Below, piece by piece: positions 1-4,199 of a DNA stretch of 6,302 nt. The DNA is from an uncultured Clostridia bacterium (lineage in GTDB: Bacteria > Bacillota > Clostridia > Oscillospirales > Ruminococcaceae). A program made the translations under genes and the position numbers. The notes under the pieces were generated by a model. That model saw only the letters and a program-made list of their open reading frames with translations, searched no databases and was not told the DNA's origin. The stretch lies in contig CAMBHV010000088.1 in NCBI GenBank assembly GCA_945867255.1, positions 1 to 6,302 on the forward strand, in the 5' to 3' direction. Positions within the stretch are counted from its first letter, which is position 1; every line of letters starts with the position of its first letter.

Positions 1-21
1 CTTTTCTTCATTCATATCCAT
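1..21 (-). CDS. Start of an unidentified gene running off the left edge
   Basis: Only seven codons are visible on the minus strand, reading MDMNEEK from an ATG at 21-19 and staying open to the window edge. The support is an AAAAGGAG Shine-Dalgarno sequence at 42-35, about 13 nt before the ATG. That spacing is rather long, but no other in-frame start lies closer: the nearby GTG at 32-30 hits a stop after six codons. A second ATG at 15-13 is in frame and even farther from the SD. No convincing promoter is seen between this start and the terminator at 87-120, so expression may depend on readthrough from the promoter at 284-312. No product can be named from seven residues. Confidence 0.4.
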
Positions 22-29
22 ATATGAGT

Positions 30-79
30 CACTGCTCCTTTTGCTATGATGCGGGAATGAACCCGCTCAGAGAACAGTG
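30..79 (-). other. Hairpin around the ribosome binding site of the left-edge gene
   Basis: On the minus-strand RNA, CACTG (79-75) can pair with CAGTG (34-30), enclosing a GCGGG/CCCGC hairpin (66-62 with 55-51, loop 61-56). The AAAAGGAG Shine-Dalgarno at 42-35 lies inside the outer stem. The pairing is visible in the sequence. A role in controlling translation of the gene starting at 21 is inference. Confidence 0.3.
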
Positions 80-86
80 CGCCCAT

Positions 87-120
87 AAAAAAACGCCGCG
101 GCAGAGTAGCCGCGGCGTTT
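87..120 (-). terminator. Strong rho-independent terminator ending the small minus-strand unit
   Basis: A perfect 12-bp stem (91-102 with 109-120, loop AGAGTA) made mostly of GC pairs is followed on the minus strand by seven T (complement of the A run at 87-93). The U tail is on the minus-strand RNA only, so it terminates leftward transcription. It lies about 26 nt beyond the stop of the 27-codon ORF and about 65 nt before the ATG of the left-edge gene, a position typical of both simple terminators and leader attenuators. Confidence 0.8.
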
Positions 121-138
121 GCATACAAGCAACAAAAA

Positions 139-181
139 GCCGTTCCTACCTGCAAATGGGCGCACTACCACACGGAACAGC
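139..181 (-). terminator. Possible early terminator or attenuator hairpin overlapping the small ORF's stop
   Basis: GCTGTTCC (181-174) can pair with GGAACGGC (146-139), eight pairs including one G-U, with a 27-nt loop, followed by TTTTT at 138-134. The 5' arm is inside the 27-codon ORF (codons 17-19) and the 3' arm begins at the last base of its TAG stop. A ribosome translating or terminating there would prevent the hairpin. The pairing is seen; a regulatory role is inferred, and the long loop makes it weaker than the terminator at 87-120. Confidence 0.3.
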
Positions 182-229
182 CATAATGGCACCTTTTGAA
201 AGGCGAATGCTGGCAACCTTCCAAAGCAT
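146..229 (-). CDS. Putative 27-residue peptide (leader peptide or small protein)
   Basis: A short ORF starting MLWKVASIRLSK and ending SAPICR before a TAG at 148-146. It is preceded by a strong AGGAGG (245-240) with a 10-nt spacer to the ATG, lies within a transcription unit with a near-consensus promoter (284-312), and is followed by a terminator. An in-frame GTG at 238-236 sits too close to the SD to be the likely start. The peptide has two cysteines (Cys20, Cys26), several basic residues, and no signal peptide or family motif that I recognise. It could be a leader peptide controlling the gene at the left edge, a small free-standing protein, or a chance ORF in a structured regulatory RNA. 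The SD and codons 7-11 can pair with each other, so translation may itself be controlled by structure. No function is assigned. Confidence 0.4.
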   Translation of the reverse strand: MLWKVASIRLSKGAIMAVPCGSAPICR

Positions 230-244
230 GGCAGTCACGCCTCC
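199..244 (-). promoter_or_regulatory. Stem sequestering the SD and start codon of the 27-residue ORF, with an alternative fold
   Basis: On the minus-strand RNA, GGAGGCG (244-238), which includes most of the Shine-Dalgarno, can pair with CGCCTTT (205-199; two G-U pairs). Inside it ATGCT (229-225, the start codon) pairs with AGCAT (211-207). The same CGCCTT segment can instead form a small hairpin with AAGGTG just downstream (loop TCAA). The two folds are mutually exclusive, the kind of layout seen in translational switches. This is read by eye and not energy-calculated. Confidence 0.3.
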
Positions 245-283
245 TTTCCGGCAGGATAAATGAAAATAACAATATTTTGGTTT

Positions 284-312
284 AGTATATCATGGCTGTA
301 AAAGAACGTCAA
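284..312 (-). promoter_or_regulatory. Sigma-A-type promoter for the small leftward unit
   Basis: On the minus strand TTGACG (312-307) and TATACT (289-284) are separated by exactly 17 bp. Each hexamer differs from consensus at one position. Transcription would begin near 277, giving an RNA of roughly 190 nt up to the terminator at 87-120, or longer if it reads through into the gene at the left edge. Confidence 0.75.
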
Positions 313-887
313 GCGAGGCTTTAACACGTCGTGCAGTAGCATGGAGCTACACTGAAACATGGGAAGGGGGATGCGGCACGAACGATGCAGTGGATACAAA
401 CCTGTGATTTTGGATAAATGTGGTAACAGGGCTGTTTCTTATACGCGACACTGCTGCAAGACGCAGTTGTGCTGCATGGCACATTGCATCGGGCTAAATG
501 ACAGCATAGGCAGCGCATTATCTGACACGAAAAAGAAAAGGAATCGCGCGCTGACAGTGTTTACGCCAGAACGGTTTACAGATATAGCACGCAACGCCAT
601 TGCAAGCCCTGTGATGAAAAAAGAACCATGGAATCACCATTTTGAGTGAGCGGAGGCGTGCTTTGTACAGTTGCTGAAATAAGCAATGCGGTGTGGGGGC
701 ACGCCGCGCGGCGTGTTGGTTCTGGTATCTCCAGATGGCGCAGGCGGCCAACATGGAAAAAACATCACCTGGCGGTGAACCATTGAAGGCTTTGAAAAAT
801 TTCATTTGAAATATCATTTATTGTTTTCTGCAGCGACATGAAAATGGAGCTGCCGATTGATGGTTGCTGCCTTATTTTAAAGCTTTG
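313..887. other. Long stretch without a supportable gene
   Basis: About 575 bp between the leftward promoter at 284-312 and the terminator of the mutase gene. Open frames exist on both strands (plus 359-649, minus 518-817), but neither has a ribosome binding site at a proper distance. Both translate to proteins rich in Cys, His, Trp and Arg with no domain I recognise, and they overlap each other. The stretch does contain inverted repeats: GTAGC/GCTAC near 336-350, TTGCT/AGCAA at 671-686, a 16-bp palindrome at 700-715, TCTGG/CCAGA at 721-735, TCACC/GGTGA at 765-778, and ATTTCA-TT-TGAAAT at 799-812. It may be a decayed gene, a spacer, or carry an unrecognised RNA. Confidence 0.6.
700..755. repeat. 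16-bp GC palindrome overlapping a competing 8-bp stem
   Basis: CACGCCGC directly abuts its reverse complement GCGGCGTG (700-715). The right end of this palindrome (712-719, CGTGTTGG) can alternatively pair with CCAACATG (748-755), enclosing a TCTGG/CCAGA hairpin at 721-735. The repeats are visible in the sequence. Whether they act as an operator, an RNA element or nothing is unknown. Confidence 0.35.
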
Positions 888-937
888 AAAAAAGAAAGGG
901 CGCCCTCGCTCGCCACACAAGCTTGAGAGGCCGCCCT
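888..937 (-). terminator. Rho-independent terminator downstream of the phosphohexomutase gene
   Basis: AGGGCGGCCTC (937-927 on the minus strand) pairs with GAGGGCGCCCT (907-897), 10 of 11 pairs with one G-G mismatch. The loop is 19 nt and the tail TTTCTTTTTT lies on the minus strand (897-888). It lies about 95 nt past the mutase stop and points in the right direction, so it is the best candidate for ending that transcript. Confidence 0.75.
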
Positions 938-938
938 G

Positions 939-953
939 GATAGATTATCTATC
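939..953. repeat. Small hairpin between two terminator-like stems
   Basis: GATAGA (939-944) and TCTATC (948-953) form a perfect 6-bp stem with a TTA loop. It sits between the inverted repeat at 960-987 and the terminator at 888-937 in the 3' region of the mutase transcript and may simply stabilise the RNA end. Confidence 0.4.
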
Positions 954-959
954 TGTTTT

Positions 960-987
960 CTGAAACAAGGCCGATGCCTTTTTTCAG
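960..987. terminator. Inverted repeat, probable first terminator of the mutase transcript
   Basis: CTGAAACAAGGC (960-971) and GCCTTTTTTCAG (976-987) are complementary at 11 of 12 positions around a CGAT loop. The A/T-flanked core AAGGC-CGAT-GCCTT has a T6 run on the plus strand (979-984) and a weaker TTGTTTC tail on the minus strand. It lies 43 nt beyond the mutase stop. It could end leftward transcription weakly and rightward transcription better, although no rightward gene is seen upstream of it. Confidence 0.55.
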
Positions 988-1030
988 ATGCCGTTTTTTG
1001 TTTGCCTTTTCTTTGCGTTGTACAGTTGGT

Positions 1031-2542
1031 TTACAATATGCTTTGCAGAGGGGCGAGGTCCAGTATTGCTGTTTCCTGCTGCAAAAGATGATATACAGCC
1101 TGTGCAATCATACGAACACCACCCTGGCTATCGCTTTCAAAATTCAAAGGCATCAGTGGGTCATGCAGCGAAAGCCGTAACAAAAACCAGCCGTCACCAT
1201 GCGAGGCATCCAGGTTTACTCGAATGCCTTCACGGTTATCCGGTGCAACGCTGGCGCCCGGCAGCGTTGCGACATTCTGCGCAAGGCGTTCCAGCACAGC
1301 AGTACCATCCGCCTTGAAATCTTTTCCAAGAAGGGGAAGGCGAACTTCCTTGCTTTCTGCTGGCTCACGCAATGTGGCAATCATGGCATCTAGCTTATGG
1401 CCGCGCCCAAGTTCAATTAACAGTTTTACCATCAAATACGCGCCGTCATCCATGAAGTAATTTTCTTTCAGTGCACCGTGCCCGCTGGTTTCCATGGCAA
1501 GTTGGCAATCTGTGCCCTCGCGGTTCAAGCGGATGGCCTCGTTAATCACGTTCCGATATCCACGTTTGAAGCGATGATGCACACCACCCGCCTCAGTAAT
1601 AAACTGGGCAAGCCCAGTGCTGGTGACGGAATCCGTCACAATTGCCGTGCCGGGATGATCCCGCAGCAAAATTGCACTCATCAAAGCAATCAATCGGTTT
1701 CGGTTCAGCTCTTCACCACTGGGCAGCACAGCGCCGGCACGGTCTACATCTGTATCAAAAATAATGCCAAGATCTGCCTTTTCCTGAAGCACAGCCTGAC
1801 GAATGCTGGCCATGGCGGTTTTGTCCTCGGGGTTTGGAATGTGGTTCGGGAACATGCCGTCAGGCTCCAGGTAACGGCTGCCGGAGATGTCTGCGCCAAG
1901 TGGTGCTAACACTTTTTCGGCAAAAAAACCGCCTGCGCCATTGCCGGCATCCACCACGATATGCAGGCCTTTTAAAGGATGTGCAAAATCTTCTGCCTGC
2001 ACCCCATCACAAATCAGATGCGCCAGATGTGCAGCGTATTCACTCATAAAATCCTGTGTGGCCGGGACAGGGGAATCCTGTCCGTTAGAGAAAGTTATCT
2101 TCTGCGCCTCGGTGAGGATCGCTTTAATATCGCTGCTTTCCAGCCCACCTTCAGACGTGAAAAATTTCAGGCCATTGCGCGGATAAGGCAGATGACTGGC
2201 AGTGATCATGACAGCGCCATCAAACGGATGCGAACCAAGCACGGTGCACATAAACATAGCTGGTGTGCTGGCAAGGCCGAAATCTGTGCAGCAAATGCCC
2301 TCTGCAGAAAGCCCCTGCGTGGCCCAGCGTGCGATCGATGGCCCAGATATGCGGGAGTCACGTCCCACAGCTACTCGCAGCGCGTCTTTCCCAAGGCGCC
2401 TTTTCAGCCAGCGGGCAAATGCCGCCGCAATAGGCACCACAGCTTCCTGCGTCAGGTTCACCGGCTGCCCGTTTTCTGTTTTTACGGCCACGCCGCGCAC
2501 GTCGCTTCCGTTCTGCAACGCCAAAAGATCCATTCCTTTCAC
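1031..2542 (-). CDS. Phosphomannomutase/phosphoglucomutase (alpha-D-phosphohexomutase family)
   Basis: A cytosolic enzyme moving phosphate between C1 and C6 of a hexose via a phosphoserine and glucose- or mannose-1,6-bisphosphate, supplying precursors for glycogen, cell-envelope polysaccharide or nucleotide sugars. The protein is 503 aa, near the usual four-domain size. Visible motifs are the catalytic loop MITASHLP with Ser116; the Mg-binding loop DTDVDR at 263-268 (Asp263, Asp265, Asp267); a sugar-binding segment ETSGHG at 351-356; and a phosphate-binding region DNREGIRV at 435-442, followed by GWFLLRLSLHDP, typical of the bacterial PMM/PGM branch rather than GlmM. The GTG at 2542-2540 is chosen because AAGGA (2553-2549) is 6 nt upstream; the in-frame ATG at 2533 directly abuts its own purine run. 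Substrate preference (mannose versus glucose) cannot be read from sequence. The gene is transcribed alone, divergently from the cysteine desulfidase. Confidence 0.93.
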   Translation of the reverse strand: MKGMDLLALQNGSDVRGVAVKTENGQPVNLTQEAVVPIAAAFARWLKRRLGKDALRVAVGRDSRISGPSIARWATQGLSAEGICCTDFGLASTPAMFMCTVLGSHPFDGAVMITASHLPYPRNGLKFFTSEGGLESSDIKAILTEAQKITFSNGQDSPVPATQDFMSEYAAHLAHLICDGVQAEDFAHPLKGLHIVVDAGNGAGGFFAEKVLAPLGADISGSRYLEPDGMFPNHIPNPEDKTAMASIRQAVLQEKADLGIIFDTDVDRAGAVLPSGEELNRNRLIALMSAILLRDHPGTAIVTDSVTSTGLAQFITEAGGVHHRFKRGYRNVINEAIRLNREGTDCQLAMETSGHGALKENYFMDDGAYLMVKLLIELGRGHKLDAMIATLREPAESKEVRLPLLGKDFKADGTAVLERLAQNVATLPGASVAPDNREGIRVNLDASHGDGWFLLRLSLHDPLMPLNFESDSQGGVRMIAQAVYHLLQQETAILDLAPLQSIL

Positions 2543-2556
2543 AGCCTTTCCTTATG

Positions 2557-2577
2557 CCCAGGCATCACAGGCCTGGG
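2557..2577 (-). promoter_or_regulatory. 5'-UTR hairpin just upstream of the mutase ribosome binding site
   Basis: On the minus strand CCCAGGC (2577-2571) and GCCTGGG (2563-2557) form a perfect 7-bp stem with a 7-nt loop. It lies between the predicted transcription start (about 2590) and the AAGGA at 2553, leaving only three nucleotides before the SD. No U run follows, so it is not a terminator. It may stabilise the mRNA or affect ribosome access. Confidence 0.5.
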
Positions 2578-2596
2578 TAGTTGAGATTACGGTTTC

Positions 2597-2625
2597 ATTA
2601 TATCAGTAGCAAGCGTTTGCAGCAA
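2597..2625 (-). promoter_or_regulatory. Promoter of the phosphohexomutase gene
   Basis: On the minus strand TTGCTG (2625-2620), a 17-bp spacer and a consensus TATAAT (2602-2597), preceded by the extended TG motif one base before the -10. The predicted start near 2590 gives a leader of about 48 nt containing the hairpin at 2557-2577. Confidence 0.75.
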
Positions 2626-2674
2626 CTGAAAAATCCCTTGATATTTTTGATAAAGATCTGCTGTTTCATGGCAT

Positions 2675-2686
2675 AAATTGCAATTT
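2675..2686. promoter_or_regulatory. 12-bp palindrome upstream of the cysteine desulfidase promoter
   Basis: AAATTG directly followed by CAATTT is a perfect palindrome lying just upstream of the -35 region of the rightward promoter. It could be a regulator binding site, but AT-rich palindromes of this size also arise by chance and no known operator consensus is matched. Confidence 0.3.
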
Positions 2687-2691
2687 TTCTG

Positions 2692-2720
2692 TTTTCTTAT
2701 GGCGCACACTGTGATACAAT
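2692..2720 (+). promoter_or_regulatory. Extended -10 promoter of the cysteine desulfidase gene
   Basis: TACAAT at 2715-2720 is preceded by TG with a one-base gap (2712-2713), an extended -10. The -35 position 17 bp upstream reads TTTTCT, a poor match, which the extended -10 may offset. The start would be near 2727, about 33 nt before the ATG. A weak -35 is compatible with an activated promoter. Confidence 0.55.
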
Positions 2721-2759
2721 AGAGTTGAAAAATATGTTCGAAAAGGTGGAGGAAGCTGA

Positions 2760-4040
2760 ATGGAACAGCACGTATCTGATACATATGTGCGCATTCTGGA
2801 AAATGAGTTGATTGTGGCGCTTGGCTGCACAGAACCTATCGCCATTGCCTATGCGGGCGCATTGGCACGCCGCACATTGGGGCAGATGCCGCAAAAGGTG
2901 AATGTGGCGTGCAGCGGTAATATCGTGAAGAATGTAAAGGGTGTTACAGTGCCCAATTCCGGCGGGCTGAGGGGCATTAAAGTGGCGGCTTTGCTGGGTA
3001 TCGCGGGCGGAGACGCCTCGAAGGAGCTGGCTGTGCTGGAGGGCGTTACAGATGCCGCGCGCGCCGAAACACGGCGCCTTTTAGCAGAAGGCGTATGCAC
3101 GACCAGCCTTGTAGAAGGGGAAGAAAACCTGGTGGTCATTGTCACTGCCAGTGCGCACGGGCACTCGGTGCTGGTAGAGATTCGCGGTACGCATACCCAT
3201 GTGGCCCGTATCGAAAAGGATGGCGTGCTTCTGCAAAGCAGCGATGCAGATACCGGCGAACAGGATGCAATGCCAGATAAATCGCTGCTGAATGTGCGGG
3301 ATATTCTGGAGTTCGCGCAAACAGTGGATCTTGCGCCCATCAGACCGCTTATTTTGAAGCAGATTGAATACAATGTTGCGATTTCCTACGAGGGTTTGCG
3401 CTGCGGATATGGTGGGGAAGTTGGCCGAACCTTAATGGAGATGTACGGCATGAATTGCCCGGTGCAAGTGCGTGCTGCTGCTGCTGCCGCTGCCGGGTCA
3501 GATGCACGTATGAATGGCTGCCCGATGCCGGTGGTTATTAACTCTGGTTCCGGAAACCAGGGAATCACTTTAACACTGCCTGTTGTGGAATATGCAAAGG
3601 AGCTGCATGTGTCATCCGATACCCTGGTGCGTGCGCTGGTGATGGCGAACCTGCTCAGTGTACATCAGAAGAAGTATATTGGCAGCCTTTCCGCGTATTG
3701 CGGTGCAACCAGCGCTGCATGTGCTGCGGGCGCGGCGGTGTGCTGGATGCAGGGCGGTGGATATGATGAAATCTGTGGCACCATTACAAACACACTTGCC
3801 ACCTTGGGTGGAATGCTGTGCGATGGGGCCAAGTCTTCCTGTGCAGCCAAGATCTCTACCGCTGTACAAACGGCGCTTGTATCTGCAGCCATGAGCTCAC
3901 ATGGCCGCCGTTTCCGTCATGGGGATGGCATTGTTACAAAAGATGTGGAAGAAACTATCGCAGATATCGGTTATATCGCGCGTGAAGGTATGCGCTATGC
4001 CGACAGCGAAATTTTGCGCTTGATGCTGGAACATGAATAA
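2760..4040 (+). CDS. cyuA: L-cysteine desulfidase, CyuA / UPF0597 (YhaM) family
   Basis: A 426-aa protein of the family of CyuA/YhaM and the archaeal L-cysteine desulfidase, related to the alpha domain of iron-sulfur L-serine dehydratases. Characterised members split L-cysteine into pyruvate, ammonia and sulfide with an oxygen-labile [4Fe-4S] cluster and no PLP. Visible family motifs are LGCTEP (Cys23), CSGN (51-54), VPNSGG (64-69), an Ala-rich stretch followed by GSDARMNG (246-253), NSGSGNQG (261-268), SAYCGATSA (Cys314) and GMLCDGAKSSC (Cys354, Cys361). Cys23, Cys314 and Cys354 are likely cluster ligands; the 40-residue gap between the last two agrees with what I recall for the Methanocaldococcus enzyme. 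GGAGG at 2748-2752, 7 nt upstream, fixes the start. The gene stands alone between its own promoter and a strong terminator; no transporter or regulator partner is visible. Catabolism of free cysteine is the likely role, though relaxed specificity for related amino acids is possible. Confidence 0.9.
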   Translation: MEQHVSDTYVRILENELIVALGCTEPIAIAYAGALARRTLGQMPQKVNVACSGNIVKNVKGVTVPNSGGLRGIKVAALLGIAGGDASKELAVLEGVTDAARAETRRLLAEGVCTTSLVEGEENLVVIVTASAHGHSVLVEIRGTHTHVARIEKDGVLLQSSDADTGEQDAMPDKSLLNVRDILEFAQTVDLAPIRPLILKQIEYNVAISYEGLRCGYGGEVGRTLMEMYGMNCPVQVRAAAAAAAGSDARMNGCPMPVVINSGSGNQGITLTLPVVEYAKELHVSSDTLVRALVMANLLSVHQKKYIGSLSAYCGATSAACAAGAAVCWMQGGGYDEICGTITNTLATLGGMLCDGAKSSCAAKISTAVQTALVSAAMSSHGRRFRHGDGIVTKDVEETIADIGYIAREGMRYADSEILRLMLEHE

Positions 4041-4046
4041 CAATGT

Positions 4047-4080
4047 AAAAAACAAGGCCCGCTTGAGGGCCTTGTTTTTT
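4047..4080 (+). terminator. Rho-independent terminator after the cysteine desulfidase gene
   Basis: A perfect 14-bp inverted repeat (4047-4060 with 4067-4080, loop GCTTGA) with core CAAGGCCC/GGGCCTTG and a T6 tail at 4075-4080, starting only six nucleotides after the stop codon. The A run on the 5' side makes it potentially bidirectional. It insulates nrdA from the upstream gene. Confidence 0.92.
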
Positions 4081-4112
4081 AAGTTGAAATAATACTTTTT
4101 TTGTATAATTAT

Positions 4113-4128
4113 ATTCAATTTGTTGTGT
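4113..4128 (+). promoter_or_regulatory. Upstream NrdR box of nrdA
   Basis: ATTCAATTTGTTGTGT matches the published NrdR-box consensus (ACACWATATATWGTGT) at about 12 of 16 positions. Its centre is 31 bp from the second, better box at 4144-4159. Pairs of NrdR boxes spaced by about three helical turns are the usual arrangement for this ATP/dATP-sensing repressor of nrd genes. It lies just upstream of the -35 element. Confidence 0.65.
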
Positions 4129-4135
4129 TTTGATA

Positions 4136-4164
4136 TTGAAAACAAACTACATATAGTGTATAAT
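4136..4164 (+). promoter_or_regulatory. Promoter of nrdA
   Basis: TTGAAA (4136-4141), a 17-bp spacer and a perfect TATAAT (4159-4164). The start would be near 4171, about 29 nt before the ATG. The downstream NrdR box fills the spacer and touches the -10, so a bound repressor would block RNA polymerase. Confidence 0.82.
4144..4159 (+). promoter_or_regulatory. Promoter-overlapping NrdR box of nrdA
   Basis: AAACTACATATAGTGT matches the NrdR-box consensus at 14 of 16 positions, including the central CTAnATATAG core. It lies between the -35 and -10 of the nrdA promoter. With the box at 4113-4128 (15 bp between the two) it forms a typical tandem operator, so repression by NrdR when dATP is plentiful is expected. 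The nrdR gene itself is not in the window. Confidence 0.8.
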
Positions 4165-4199
4165 TCGACCTGCATAAATGAAAGAGAGCAGGTGTGGGG

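Noticed and set aside
51..66. GCGGGTTCATTCCCGC on the minus strand looking like a tRNA T-arm
   Set aside because: The loop is one base too short and there is no anticodon arm, D-arm or acceptor stem around it.
228..242. GCGTGACTGCC on the minus strand recalling the GUGACUGG start of ZTP (pfl) riboswitches
   Set aside because: The other conserved parts of that aptamer (the GGGGAGCG and CCGCCUGGGC-like segments) are absent within the expected distance.
230..260. Resemblance of CCGGAAAGGAGGC on the minus strand to the conserved SRP RNA (4.5S) tetraloop region
   Set aside because: The flanking symmetric segments of SRP domain IV are missing and the expected hairpin does not form. The purine run is better explained as a Shine-Dalgarno sequence.
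24..263. 79-codon plus-strand open frame across the left leader region
   Set aside because: It runs straight through the terminator hairpin at 91-120 and has no ribosome binding site. The promoter, SD and U tail all point to the minus strand.
359..649. 96-codon plus-strand open frame in the gene-poor region
   Set aside because: The purine-rich stretch lies after, not before, the ATG. There is no promoter, the composition is Cys-rich and random-looking, and it overlaps the opposite-strand frame.
518..817. 99-codon minus-strand open frame in the gene-poor region
   Set aside because: No Shine-Dalgarno before its ATG, a residue composition like random translation (many Cys, Trp, Arg and Phe), and no recognisable domain.
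838..888. 16-codon plus-strand ORF starting ATGAAAATGGAG
   Set aside because: No ribosome binding site or promoter, and it ends at the terminator stem of the opposite strand.
4104..4109. TATAAT as a possible first promoter for nrdA
   Set aside because: The only -35-like sequence (TTGAAA at 4084-4089) is 14 bp away, too close. The promoter at 4136-4164 has ideal spacing and carries the NrdR box.
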